This document shows positions 11,580-25,167 of a stretch of DNA of 64,000 nucleotides, piece after piece. The stretch comes from Nelumbo lutea (lineage: Eukaryota > Streptophyta > Magnoliopsida > Proteales > Nelumbonaceae). Where the stretch lies: NCBI GenBank assembly GCA_022828595.1, contig JAKGHH010000008.1:3408728-3472727 (forward strand), given 5' to 3'. The position numbers were made by a program, and so were the translations under genes. The notes under the pieces were generated by a model that was not told the DNA's origin, did no database searches, and worked only from the letters and a program-made list of their open reading frames with translations. The first letter of the stretch is position 1. The number at the start of each line of letters is the position of its first letter.

Positions 11580-12915
11580 AGATGCTTCGGGCCCATCAAA
11601 TGCCAATACTGGGGATGAAAGCTTTAATTAGAAGCACCTTTGGAGATTCAAACTTCTGCCACGCCGCATTATCCTCTTTCTTTGGAAATGCTTCCAAAAC
11701 ATTCTTCCTACTGACTTGTTTGTGCAAATCGCCATGTCCAGGTGGATCGTGCTTGCCCACTTTGCCATAATTTTGAGGAATCAACTAAAACATATCCTCT
11801 CCTATTGCCCCCGCACAAGACTGATTTGGTTTGATTCCTCCCTCAACATTAGAACTGATATTTTCCGTAACCGCTCTTGTGCAAATTGGTTCGCATCCTG
11901 GCTCAATGTAGATGCTACCGATGAGGTTGCAAATTTTACAGCCCTCCGGGGAGCGGTAATCATGTGGCAAATCTGAATTTCTCATAACCGACTGGTGTTT
12001 GACCGGCAAGCTTTTAATCCCACTACAGCGATCACACGGGCGCATGCTCTTATCAACCATCTACTGAATCAATCCACAATCAATGACCCGAAATTAAATA
12101 GCCAGCCCAATAGCCCTCCAATTAAGGCTGCAACTTGGGCCAGGTTGGCCCGAACCCAACCCGGGGGTTGATGTTCGGGTTAGGGTTAGGGTTGAAATTT
12201 ATGAATCCGATTTTACTTCAAATTTAGTTAGGATTAACCCTTTAACCAATCCGAACCCGAATCTATAGTACATGTCATATATAAATATATATTTTATGTA
12301 ATATATAACATACATTGATTTGTTTAGATGCATAATATTTGCATAGCCCCCACCATATAGTATCATATATTTCTTTTAAGTTAATCACTTCACTCAATAG
12401 AAAGACTAAAACTTAATAACATTATTTGATGTTTGTTTGAAAATTTTATTCTTCATCTCCTAACACTTGTTTTTCTGAATTTTGTACTAAAAGAACAAAA
12501 GAAAAATGTCAGCAAACAAATACCAATGAAACATAGGATTAATATATATATAGTGAGAGTTGAGTTAAGATCTAAAATCAAGAAATTCTCTGAGGTTTTA
12601 AGGGATGGGAAAAGATTAGGTTGGGTTAGGGTTGAAAGAATTTAATTAGGGTTAGGATTAGGATTGGGCTCAACCCAATCTAACCCGGCCCGACTTGCAG
12701 CCTTACCTCCAATCATCTCAAGGCTCCATTGGTTTCCTCCAATAGGGATTACCATTCGTGACCAAAATGGCCACTTCATTGTTGCTACATCTATTCCAAT
12801 GGATAAGTGCATTTGGGTAAATCACTTCTTGAAAACGAACGCGGCTTTAAAGTGTTGGACAAAAATTGTCCCTTTGATAAGTATAAACAAGGCATTTTCA
12901 TCCATATAGCATACA
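11580..12915 (+). mobile_element. L1-type LINE 3' end: zinc-binding RT domain and RNase H remnants
   Basis: Frames at about 11665-11976 read WKCFQNILPTDL, then ILSYCPRTRLIWF, the layout of the zf-RVT (reverse-transcriptase zinc-binding) domain that follows the RT of plant L1 LINEs. An in-frame stop follows WQI at about 11974, after which NRLVFDRQAFNP continues the usual linker. After the MITE at 12123-12705 the frame resumes with IRDQNGHFIVATS, the start of the LINE RNase H domain. No intact RT is present, so the copy is dead and 5'-truncated. The 5' and 3' limits are uncertain. Confidence 0.72.
12123..12705. mobile_element. hAT MITE inside the LINE, perfect 8-bp TSD
   Basis: A 583-bp element begins TAAGGCTGCAACTTGGGCC; its right end reverse-complements to TAAGGCTGCAAGTCGGGCC. 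The flanks are a perfect 8-bp duplication CCTCCAAT at 12115-12122 and 12706-12713, diagnostic of hAT. Subterminal GGGTTAGGGTT and GGTTGGG clusters look telomere-like but are ordinary subterminal repeats. It interrupts the LINE reading frame between the linker and the RNase H domain, so it inserted after the LINE. Confidence 0.92.
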
Positions 12916-13116
12916 AGGAGGTGCTGGTAAATTTGGAAATTTGAAATGTTTTAAATGTCACCCGTACAGTTTTGAAAACTAAAATTGATGGATTGTCCGT
13001 AGAGTGTGAAATTAATAACTTAACCTCAAAATAGAAGGGGTGATTAAGAGGGTATTATATTGCTGTTTTTTTTTTTTCATTTGTTTTTTAAATTGCCATA
13101 TCAGGAAAAAAAATAA
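12916..13116. other. Short spacer
   Basis: AT-rich with a T-tract near 13067-13078. Nothing recognised. Confidence 0.4.
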
Positions 13117-13235
13117 GACTTATTTTGGAAAGAGTACAAATGCAAATATGTAGAGTGTAAAACTTTTTATTTTGTATTATTTTGTATGCATTTATACTGT
13201 ATATATTTATATTTGTACTATTTACAAATTGAGCC
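13117..13235. mobile_element. Tourist-like MITE copy 2
   Basis: A diverged member of the same family as 9863-10035: GAGTACAAATGCAAATATGTA near the left, TTTGTACTATTTACAAATTG then AGCC at the right. The arms fold back on each other. It has no coding capacity. Confidence 0.55.
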
Positions 13236-13939
13236 TAAATAAAAATATGTTCTTAAACATTGTTTTGTTTTAATAAGCAAAGTCAAGTTGGTTTTGTTTC
13301 AATAAATAATTTATATCACTGATATGAACAAAATTATGGTTTTTAAAACAAAAATAAATGTTTGAGTACAAATATTGTATTTTATATGAAAAACAATAAA
13401 ACATATTGTATGATTTAAAATAAACATGTTTTTCAAAACAAAAATTTAAGAATATTTTTTTTTGTTTTAATTTTAGTAAATAAAACACGTATATGACCAA
13501 TAACGTATTTTTCATTTTTTTTTGTTGTAAGAAACTCTTTTTTTTTTCACACGAGATTATTTTAATTTGTTTTCGAAACTCACAACAAGAACACCCTCTA
13601 GTAAATGGATAAACCCATATTTGCATCTGATGCCTGATGGAAACCCATGGGGAAGAATTAAGTAGTTTATCCTATCTATAATAACTCATATAATTGATTT
13701 TGATTGCATTGACGCAAAACTATGGGAATGCAAATATCGATTCTTTTTTTTTTTTTTTTTTTCAGAATTTACCTTATTTTGTTTGATTGTAATGCAGATG
13801 AAGTAAAATAATGCGTGAGGTAGAATAAAATAAAACCCAAACCAAAATTATACCAGAATTTGCATTCCCATGCATTTGTACTCATGGAAAGAAAATTGCA
13901 TTCTAACCAAATGCAGCCTAATGGTCAAAATAGGTAAAG
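13236..13939. other. AT-rich spacer
   Basis: Low-complexity AT-rich DNA with a T-tract at about 13744-13762. A 118-codon minus-strand open frame (13270-13626) is rich in Phe/Lys/Tyr/Leu because of composition and matches nothing. Confidence 0.45.
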
Positions 13940-14329
13940 CTATGGATTGAAATGGATAGGATCGGATTCAAATCCAATCCGACATTGTTCATGTTAGATT
14001 TGATCGGATTTGATAGAATTCTATTTAAATTTGAATCCCATCAATAAGCCAGATCTTCGGATTTGATCCGATCCAACATGTTTTTTAATTAATAAATTAT
14101 TAAAAAAATAAAATATACTAATTTAAATAAAATAAAAAATACAAATATTTTTTAATTATTTTCATCATATACATGCATATTTTTTTTATAAAAAATAAAT
14201 AATATATATCGGATTAGATGTTCTCGAATCAGATAAGGGGTAATTCGAATCAGATAAAAAAATCCAAACAGGAGTAATCCGAATTCAACCAATGAGGACC
14301 GGATCATAATCAGATACATTTGCACCCTT
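13940..14329. mobile_element. hAT-type MITE
   Basis: The right end inverts to AAGGGTGCAAATGTATC, a common hAT-MITE terminus, and the left end is a diverged partner (CTATGGATTGAAATGGAT). Flanking octamers AGGTAAAG (13932-13939) and AGGTAAAC (14330-14337) agree at 7 of 8 positions. The interior has repeated CGGATT/AATCCG words flanking an AT-rich core. There is no transposase. Confidence 0.6.
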
Positions 14330-14915
14330 AGGTAAACCAATCTAAACCCTATCATAATCCGGGCTCAAAATGCATATCCACACCGACCCAATTAGTAATA
14401 ATGGTTGACCCGGACCTTTGACAGCCTCAAACAAAGTGACAAACCAAGCTCACTCGTGGACTTGACAAGGAGCCCAAGCTCAACACGAGTCACGAGCTCG
14501 GCTCGCTGATGACCATGAGGATGTAAATCCGGATCTGCTGACCACAAAATATTGCTGATGACGGTCATCTAACCGCACGTAAGGAATATTGGTGATGTGA
14601 AGTACAATCGATGTTCCAGATGTGCGGCTGGGTTCTGGGATGTAGCTGCAATGAGTTAGCTCACGGTTCTTTCTTGTTCATTTGGGTTCCTGCGTTAGCG
14701 TCTAGACACGCCGTAGCCCGTAGGTGCTTCTTCCTTCTCAGAAATTACAGGTCGAGAAAACCCCTCCACCTCCAGATCAAGTATTAATTTAAGATCGCAA
14801 TATTTCTGGTTTACTTGATAGAAATCACCAAAATTTTGTCTCTATTTTTCTCTAGTCTCCCTAAGAGATCGTTGGTCATGATCTGAACTCCCCTCTCCAA
14901 GGAGTTTTCTGCGTC
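14330..14915 (+). promoter_or_regulatory. 5' flank of the DWNN E3 ligase gene
   Basis: Upstream region of the gene starting at 14916. It is GC-richer than the neighbouring spacer from about 14400. A CT-rich stretch around 14830-14905 precedes the ATG, as in many plant 5' UTRs. I see no unambiguous TATA box, so the transcription start cannot be placed. Confidence 0.35.
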
Positions 14916-17900
14916 ATGGCTGTCCGTTTCAAATTCAGGAGTTCCGTCGACTTCGATTCCGTTGATATCGACGGACGCCCTTCCATATCAATTCGAGACC
15001 TCAGGTCCAAGATTTTGCAGAAGAAGAACTTGAAGATTTGCGAAGATTTTCATCTCGATATCGCAGATGCTGACACCGGTGAAGGTAATTTTTTCCTTTG
15101 GATTCTTTCTTTTCCCTGCACTATCAGTTCTTTGTTGTATCGTTGGAAATTCCTTTAAAGCGCCTACCCATGTCCCACTTTATTTCTTTTTCCCCTCTGT
15201 AATTTGATTGCCTTTTATTCCCCCGAAAATGAAAATGATTTCTTTTGATTTGGCTTGAATCAGAATACAAGGACGAGAGCTTTCTTGTTCCAAGTGGTTC
15301 GAGTGTAATTATTAAGAGAGTGCCCGCAGGAAGATCGACGCCCTCATCTTTGTAAGGCTTCTCGAACCATAACTTAATTTCTGAAGTCAAATTTCGATTT
15401 TGTGGACCACTGACCATATAAGGAAAGACTATATTGTTTTATTGCTCTTGAATACGAGAATTTCGTAATAATGAATTAGTGTTACTATACAGAAGCATTT
15501 TTATGTATTACAATTCACGATAGGGAGAAATTTGAATTACTTGTGCTCTCATACTCTTATCAAACATTTTATGCATATCTACATCAAAGATGTGGTGTTT
15601 ACAAATTTAAGTGAAAATAGTAATGATAAGTTCGTTATCTTTTGGAACTTGGAAGTGGAAGCAATCTTTAAAGGTCCCTTGTGTCCACAGTACTCTATAA
15701 TACATTACAAACACAGAAGCATTTTAAAGGACTTTTGTTTTCTTATGTGGTTTGTTGTTCTTAGAGAAGTTTGAGTCGCAATAAATGTTTCAAGATCAAA
15801 CCTACCTATACATTTGTGTTGGAGAATTCGATTCTTTTACATAGTTGGCAGGGTGCAACAATTACTCAAATGCTTTGAGATATAGTTATGAGCCATTAAT
15901 TTTTTATCTCCAAGGGAGAAATGGAATTCTTTTGCATAATTGACACTGATATCTAATGACAAGAAATTACTCTTGCTCCAGACATCAAACCTATGTATTT
16001 GAGTTGGAGAATGAACTTTATCTGGTTCTCTAGGCATTTATTCCTAACATCAAACCTATGCATGCTTTGGTCTTATTCTCTGCCACAAAATAATAGTTAC
16101 AGTGGAAACAAAACTTGCACAAACCTTCTTCCTTCTAGAGTAAGTCTTCAAGGGTACTGGTCGATTCATATCATCTCCTCGGTTTGAAATAACTCAACCC
16201 TGATGAGTTAAAAACATGGTATGTTTCTTAAAGATCTGGGTTGAGATGATGAAAGTCTTCAGTAGTGATCCAAGAATCCTCAGACATAGGATTGCCTTTC
16301 CACTTGACAAGGAATTTCTAATACCCTCTTGTAGTAGTAGATATTATTTAATCTTCTAAAACATCCTCTGGAATGTCATTTGGAGTTGCAATAGTTGACA
16401 ACCTAGGTATAAGAGTCTTTAAGGAATCCACATGTCCATGGTAATGAGTCAAGTCCTCAACATTGAAGATAGGACTAATTCCCATGTCATTTAGCAACTC
16501 TAGAACATAGGCGTTAAAACTTATATTCTTGATGATTTTGTAAGGACCTGCACTCTTTGAGTGGAACTTCTTGTACACACCTTTAGGAAAACACTTTGGT
16601 CGTATATGTACCATAACCATGTCTCCCTCTTGATAATTTGCCAATTGTCGATGAATATCAACTGTAGCCTCGTATAGATCATTGCTCAATGCAATTTTGC
16701 TCCTAACATCATCATGTATCGCTCTTATGTGCTTAGAAAATGCTTCTTATTCAATTCTAGTATGCGTATCTGGTGGTAAAGTAGATCCCATCTAGAAGCA
16801 CTTCAAATGGACTTCTCTTGTGGATCTATTTACTGAGCTTATAAACAAACTCAGCTATTGGAAGCACTAAATCCCATCTAGAAGTATGACCACCAACTAG
16901 ACACCATAAAAGATCTCCCAAGCTTCAATTCACTACCTCAACTTGACCATCTGTTTGGGGGGTGAAACGATGTAGAGAATTTCAGCTGAGTATTGAGTAG
17001 TTTCCAAAGTGTCTTCCAAAAATAACTCATAAACTTGGTCTCCTGATCTGATATAATAGTAGAAGGCACTCTATAAAATCAAACCACTTCTTTGAAAAAT
17101 ATATTAGCAATATGTGAAGCATCACATGTTTTGTTGCAAGGTATGAAATGAGCCATCTTGGAGAAATGATCCACCACAACATAGATTGTATCATGACCCC
17201 TAGCAGTCTTGGCCTCTTGGGCAATCCAAGGACAAAATCCATGGATAACTCTTGCATGGTTCATGAGGAATATGTAGGGGTGTATATGGTCTAGTGTTAT
17301 GCTTTCGTCCTTTGGCAAGTTGGCATGTCCTGCATTGCTTTATCATATGAGCAACATCATTCTTCAAACTGGGCCAATAAAACCTATCTTCCATCACAGC
17401 AATGGTCTTATCTCTACCTAAATGACCTGGTACACCTCCAGCATGTAACTCCCAATAACAATGTTCCATAAAGTGGTATTTGGTAGACATAAGTAGGTAT
17501 TATGAAACAGATAACCATTATGTAGTGAAAAGGAAGGATACTCGTCTTGCTTCCCAGCTTGTAAGTCAGTATAGATGATGCTGAAATCCTTACAACTTAG
17601 CATAGTCTTTCTTTAGTTGATCAAAACCAACAACTTGGACATTCATGGAATGAAGTATATAAGCCATTTGACTTAGCGCATCTGCCATTTTATTCTCATT
17701 TCCAGCTTGATGATTAAGAACAAAGGTGTATTCTTGTAGGAACGCACTTCCCATGCCTATAGTTTAGTTTCTTTTGGGAATTCAAGTATTTTAAAGATTA
17801 ATGATCTGAATAAAGCACAAACTCCTTAGATGTTAAGTAGTGTCACCAATGTCATATAACTTGCACTACTACATATAACTCGTCATAAGTTGAATATTTT

Positions 17901-20900
17901 CTACTTGGCTTCATTTAGTTTCTCACTATGAAATGCAATGGGATGGCCTTCTTGCATGGAAACCCCTCCAATTCCTACACCATATGCATCACATGCCACT
18001 TCAAAGACTTTAGAGAAGTCTGGATGTTGTAAAATAGGTGCCTCTGTCATTTTCTTCTTTATAGTTCCAAACGTGCTTAATGCTGCTTTGGTCCAATTAA
18101 ATTCACCTCTTTTCATTGCATCAGTAATTGGAGCCATGATAGTGCTGAACCCCTTAATAAATCTCCTATAAAAGGATATTAGGCCATGGAAACTTCTAGC
18201 CTCTTGAAGATTGGTAGGGAGGGGCCATTTGAAGATAGCCTTTACTTTCCCCGGATCAACACTTATGCCTTCAGCAGAAACAACAAACCCCAAAAATATA
18301 ACTTTAGGTGTCATGAAAGAGCTTTTTTTTTTTTTTTTTTAAAGTTGATGTAGAGTTCTTTTGGTGTAAAGCTCTCATCACTTGATATAGATGATCAATA
18401 TGTTCTTTTGGACTATGACTATATATAAAAATAACATCAAAATAAACAACTAGGACAACCAATGAAGGATCGAAGTACTTGGGTCATCATCCTCATGAAA
18501 GTACTAGGGGCATTGGTTAGTCCAAATGGCATAACTAACCGTTTGTATAAGCCATCTTTTGTCTTAAATGCTGTCTTCCACTCATCATCAACCCTGATCT
18601 GTATTCGATCATAGCCACTCCTTAGATCAATCTTAGAAAAAAAATGGTTGCTCCAATCATCATATCAAGCATGTCATCAAGCCTAGGAAAAGGGAACCTA
18701 TACTTGATAGTAATCTTCTTGATTGCTCTGCTATCAACGCACATACACCAAGAACCATTTTTATTTGGAGTGAGAGGAGTTGGAACATCAACTTTTCGTA
18801 TAAATTGAGTTTGCTCTATAGGATTCATGCAATAAGCTGGTAAGTTGGGCAATTGTGACCCTGGTTGTAAGTCAATAGCATGTTGAATGTCTCTCATGGG
18901 AGGTAACTCATTAGGTATCTTTTCTGGTGCCAAATCTGAAAACTCATCCAACACTTGGACCACTTCTTTAGGCATTTTAGTAGGTGGAACAACATTTGGT
19001 TGCTTTACCTCCTTGGATATTACAACATATACAACTCCCATCTCCTTGCTTTCTACTTCAAACTCTTTTTTTTGGAGAGCAGATGTAGTGATTTTTTAAA
19101 GGTTCAACAACGGGCTTTTGGGTTGTAGTCTTCTTTTGAGGTGGCTTGACATGCCTTTTAATAACTTCCGATGACATTGGTTTCATGATAACTCACTTCC
19201 CGTTAAATAGGAAGTGATAGGTTTTCTCCCTTCCACAATGATAGGTTATACAACCAAGGCCTTCCAAGCAATATGTGTATAACATTCATAGGAACAATGC
19301 CACACCAAATAGAATCAGAATAACTACCATAAGAAATAGTAACAAGAACTCATTTAGTTACCAGAATTGTAGTCTTATCAACCTAAGCAATCTTGTATGG
19401 TCGTGGTGTCAACTTTAGCTGATCCAATAGTGCCTTTGGAAATCACATTCATACTACCGCCAGCATCTATGATAAGCTTACAATACTTGTCTCCATTCTT
19501 CACTATAGTTTGAAATATTGCTGCATGAAGCCAATCTTGTTTTCTTCCTCTAGGGATGCAAGAATACGCCGAACTATAACAACATAGTTGCTGTCTTCAT
19601 CTAAAGCATCACCATCAGTGAAGAAATAATCCTCTTCTTCAGCTTAGTCATCATCTGGATCATCCACCATTTCAATGCCTTTTTCATAAATGATATTAAA
19701 GGATTTTGGTAGGACATTGGTAAGCCATATAGCCCTTTTCTCCACATCTAAAGCAACTTGTAGTCATCCCCTTGATAAGCCCTAGAACCACTAGGCTTAT
19801 TAGAGCTGGCATTAGAATATGCTGGCCTAGAAGTGTTTCCCCCATCAGCTTGCTTATGAGCTGCATACTCCCCGGCTTGTGATACAAATTGCTTTGTATT
19901 TGTTTGCTTTAAACTCTTCTCAATTTTGACAGCAACTTGGTAGGCATCCTCCAAGTCAAAGACTCAAGCAGTTACCGTCTCTTTCTTGATTTCAACCTTA
20001 GTCCATTCTTGAATCGAGTCAATTTTTGCCTCTCACTTTTTTAGTAGTATCACAAGTAAACATAATTAATCAAATTTACACATGTATTTAACTACAGATA
20101 ACGTACCTTGCTTGGGGTTACTCACTTCCTCATATAACTCATCTTGGAAGTCCATTGAGAGGTACTTGTCCCTGAAATGTTTCTTCATTTCTGACCATGT
20201 AGAAATAGGACTGTAAGGAGACCGGGCCAAATGGGTCCTAGTATCTTCTCTTGTAATAATTTTTCTATTTTCTTGTTAGCTAATGGGCCTCTCTTAATGG
20301 GCCTGTTATTTCTTTTTGTTTAATCTCTTTATGTTACTGCCTAGCTGGCCGCCCACTTAAGGGCATACTTGTAATTATATTAACATTAATTTTTAGTAAA
20401 AAGGATTAGAGAAGTGTTAGGAACCTGCCTAACTCAGGGCTCTTCGAGGGGCCAACCTCCTGAATTCTTGGAAAAAGAGAGAGAAAGAGAGAGATTGAGT
20501 TTAATGCTGAAAGAATCAATGTCCTATTCCCTTTCCTGCTCTACTACTTATAGTTTTACAATCTTGATTGTTACAGTTGTTACAAGGAAGCTGTTACAAG
20601 TGGATGGTTAGTTGTGCTAACGTGGCCTCCTCTTGTAAAACTGCTTAACTGCCTTCTGTTGGTCTGTTCCAGCAGTCTTGACAATCCCCCCTTCCTTTAG
20701 AGCGACCTTGCCCTCAAGTTCTAATGTAGGAAAATTAGATTGCAGATCTAAGTAGAATTCCCAGGTTGCATCCTCTTCCGGAAGGCTAGACCAAACAACT
20801 AATGCCTCTGGTATGACTCTGCCTCCCCGGCGCACCCATCTGAAATCAATGATGCGGGGTGGCTCAGTCTGCACTTGTCCTTCTTCTGAAAATATGGGAA

Positions 20901-23900
20901 GGGTTGCACTTGTAATGACTTCTGACTTTGGCCCCTTCTTCAGTAAGGAGATATGGAATACAGGGTGCAGTTTGGATGTTGCCGGAAGGTCCAGTTTGTA
21001 GGCCGCTGAGCCTATTCTCTCCAGGATTTTAAATGGGCCAAAATAGCGCGGGCTGGGTTTGTTCCACTGTCGGCTTGCAACCGAAATCTGCCTTAAGGGT
21101 TGTAATTTGAGAAACACCCAATCACCTACTTCATATTGGACATTCTTGTGGTGTTTATCATAGGTGTGCTTCATCCGTTGCTGTGCCTGTAAGAGATGAT
21201 GTCTCAGTTCCCTTAGCACCCCGTCTCGTTGCGTTAGCTATTCTTCAACGGCCGCTACTGTGGTGGTTCTTTTTTCATAAGGAAGTAGAGGGGGAGGGTC
21301 CCGACCATATAAAGCTCTGAAGGGTGTCATCCCCGCGTCGCTATGGAAAGTGGTGTTGTACCACCATTCGGCCCAATGGATCCACTTCACCCATTGTCTT
21401 GATTGATCTCCCGCAAAGCATCTCAGATATGTTTTGAGACTCTTGTTAACCGCCTCTGTCTGTCCATCAGATTGGGGGTGGTAGCTAGTTCACTTGAATA
21501 GTTTAACCCCGTGTAGGCAGAAAAGCTCAGCCCAGAAATGGCTCATAAAGATAGGATCCCTGTCTGATACAATTGAGCTGGGGAGCCCATGTAGGCGCAC
21601 AATTTCCCGGAGGAATAATTCAGCAATTGTGGCTGCTGTAAATGGGTGTGATAGAGGTAGGAAATGACTGTATTTTGTCAGTCTATCTACTACCACAAGG
21701 ATAAATGTTTTGCCGACAGAAACGGGCAATCCCATGATGAAATCCATTGATATATCATCCCAGACTTGGGTTGGTATTGGGAGTGGCCGCAAGAGGCCTG
21801 CTGGTGTTGTAGTGGCTGACTTGTTTTGTTGGCATACTGCACACTTGGCTATGAAGTTCTGGATAGATGTACACATGCCTTTCCAATGAAATTGTGTGGC
21901 GATGTGCTTTTGTGTTCATAGGATGCCGGAGTGGTCACCCGTGGGTGAGGCATGGAATAATTCCAGGAGCTTTCTGAGATGAGCAGAGGCTACTGAGATT
22001 TCCAGGCGTCCTTTGAAGAAGAGTAGATCATTCTTAATTGTGTACCTAGGGTGTAGTGAGGGATTTGCAAATACTTGGGCCTTCAACTGCTGCAACTCCT
22101 TATGGGATTTGGCTTCTTTTCGCAGTAGATCCAGGAGTGGAGAAGTTGGGGAGGATACTAGTAACTGAAATGACTGTGGGTGCCGTGAGAGGGCGTCTAC
22201 CACTCGGTTAGCAGTCCCTGCTTTGTATTCAATTCTGTAGTCGTACCCCAGTAGCTTGGATATCCAGCGTTGCTGTTTTGGGGATAGAACTAATTGATCC
22301 AATAAGAACTTCAGATTTTGATGGTCGGTCCGAATTGTGAACCGTCTACTGATAAAGTAGGATCACCAATGTTGGACTGCTAAGACTTGCTATTAATTCT
22401 CGCTCATAAACTGATTTGGCCCACTTTTGTGATGTTAAGGCCTTGCTGAAAAAGGCTAGTGGTCACCCCTCTTGCATGAGAACAGCCCCAACGCCTTGAC
22501 CCGAGGCGTCACACTCAATGATGAAATCTTTTGTGAAATCGGGCAGTGCTAATGTTGGAGGGCTCGCAACTGCCTGTTTCAATTGCTCAAAAGCTTGTTG
22601 GGCCTGGTTTGACCAATTAAAAGCGTCTTGTTTCAGCAATTGGGTCAATGGGGTAGCTATTAGGCCGTAGTTTTTTATGAAGTGGCAATAATACCCGGGC
22701 AGTCCCAAGAAGGCCCTCAATTCTTTCACACCTTTGGGTTGTGGCCAGCCCAGTATACTGGAGATTTTATCTAGGTCAGCCGCTACAGTCCCCTTTTCTA
22801 CAACATGTCCCAAGTAGTGAACTTGGTTTTGTCCAAAGGAGCACTTGGACTCTGTAGCGAACAACTGGTGGGCCTCAAGTGTTGCAAGGGTGACCTATAG
22901 ATGGTTCAGATGTTCCTCTCAATTGGGGCTGTAGACCAATATGTTGTCAAAGAAAACAAGGATGAAATTACGTAAATATGGTTGGAATATGTCATTCATC
23001 AAGGTTTGAAATGTGGCTGGAGCATTGGTCAGTCCAAATGGCATGACCCGAAACTCATAGTGGCCATCATGTGTCCTAAAAGCCGTTTTGTGAACATCCT
23101 CCCCATGTACCTTATTTGATGATACCCCGCTCGTAAATCCAGTTTTGAGAATATGGTGGCTTGACTGAGTTCATCAAGCAGCTCATCAATGACTGGTATC
23201 GGGAATCAGTCTTTAATGGTGATGTTGTTAAGGGCTCTGCCTATCCTTTTTCTTGACTAATAGTACCGATGACAGAGAGTGGGTTGTGACTAGGCTGTAT
23301 TATCCCTTGCTTAAGCATATCTTGAATCTGCTTCTCGATTTCAGATTTCTGAAAGTAAGGGTATCGATAGGGTCTTACATTGGTCGAGGCTGATCCCGAC
23401 ATGAGGGGGATGCGGTGGTCATGCTCCCGGTGTGGTGGCAGTCCTTGGGGTTCTCTAAACATGTTGCCATAGTGTTGAAGGAGTTGTTGTAGGCGGCTTT
23501 GGAAGTCTCTAGGCCCATCTGGGCTGCTGTTAGCTAAAGATGGCCTTGTCCAATTTGAGTCCATGTGCATGAATATGGGCTGATCTGGATCTCCTCTTTG
23601 CTTTGTCAGTGTTGCAAGACTGATGGGCCTTGGGCCCTTGCATGTTTGCCCTTGTAGATGGACTGTAGAGTTTCCTGATGTGAAGTCCATGGTGAGACGG
23701 GCCCATCATAGACCACGGGTCCTAGCTGTCTTAACCATTGAATGCCTAGCACCACGTCTGCTCCACTGAGATGGAGAGGATATAGGTCCATCGCAAACTG
23801 ATGACCTTGAATCTTTAGTGGTAGGCCCATGCAAATGCTATTGCGAGATAGGCTGTTACCGTTGGCCACATGAACCGTAAAGGCCGTTGTGGGTTGAACC

Positions 23901-25122
23901 GGAAGTCCCATTTTATCCACAAAAACTTGAGTTATGAAGTTAAGGGAGCTGCCACTGTCTATGAGGATTGACACTTGGCGTCCTAGGATCATCCCTACAA
24001 CTCTCATTGTCTGAGGGGACGCAAGTCCTGTAAGGGCGTGTAAGGATATTTCAGGTGTGCCATTGGATTGTATTTCCCACCCTGGGTTAGACTCTCCGCA
24101 ATCGGTGATGCTGTCTTCCTCTTCGACATCTGTTTGGAGGAGAAACGCTTGTTGTTTCTTGCAGCGATGTCCCGACCCAAATTTCTCTTCGTAGTTGTAA
24201 CAAAGACCTTTGTCTCTGCAGGCTTGCATCTCTGCCCAGGTCAGCCGTTTGAAAGGAATCAGTGGGCCTGGGCCCAATTCTCCTTCCTCCTTGTCTGGTG
24301 TTGTCGTCCTTTCTTGCTCCCTTCTTGCACCGGGACCCCATGGTCGCTGCACCTTTCTTGCTCAATTGAACTTGTCCTCATACAATCTGGCTAGTGCTGC
24401 CGCACTGATGACCGAAGTGGGCTGCATCGCTTTCACTTCCAGTCGCAGTTCTTCTTTTAGGCCGCCGCCGAAGCTTTCCACCAATGCCTTCTCCGTCCAC
24501 CCTTGGACTCTCATGGCTAGCCTTTCTAACTCCATCTGGTATTCTTTTACTGATCCCACCTCTCACAGCTTTGCCAATTTTTCATCAAGATCTTCGAACC
24601 CAGATGATCCAAAACGGACAGTCATGGCGTCCGTGAAGTCTACCCAGGTTTGACGAGGGTGCCCCCTTCTGTACCATTGAAACAAGAGGATAGCTTCCCC
24701 TTCAAGATGCGCAGAAGCCAGAGCTACCCTATCTTGCCCCGGTGTTTCATGGTAATCAAAATACCTTTCGGCTCTGAGAATCTAGGGAGTTGGGTCACTG
24801 CCTGAGAAGATGGGGAAGTTGAATTTGGCTATTCTTGTTGCCGCCCCTGTTCTGTGGCTGTTTTCATTGCTGCGCTCTTCTTGGCTTCCTCTATCAGTGT
24901 TTGTTGCCCCCTGCTCCAGTCGAAGGAGGAGAGCAGTGAAGCTTGCCTTCATTTCTTTGAGATCTGAAGATATTCGATGGATCTCTACCTCCATTTGATC
25001 CATTCGGGTGTCTACTGACGTGTTTCTTGTGTTGGTCATGCTGGCTCTGATACCAAATTGTTAGGAACCTGCCTAACTCAAGGCTCTTTGAGGGGCCAAC
25101 CTCCTAAATTCTTGGAAGAAAG

Positions 25123-25167
<45 letters not shown>

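Noticed and set aside
12176..12200. Telomere-like GGGTTAGGGTTAGGG run
   Set aside because: Lies in the subterminal region of the hAT MITE at 12123-12705; plant telomere repeat is TTTAGGG and no array is present.
13270..13626. 118-codon minus-strand frame
   Set aside because: Low-complexity AT-rich translation with no family resemblance.
24068..24653. Open frames on plus (108 and 147 codons)
   Set aside because: They are antisense shadows of the chromovirus gag/protease region on the minus strand.
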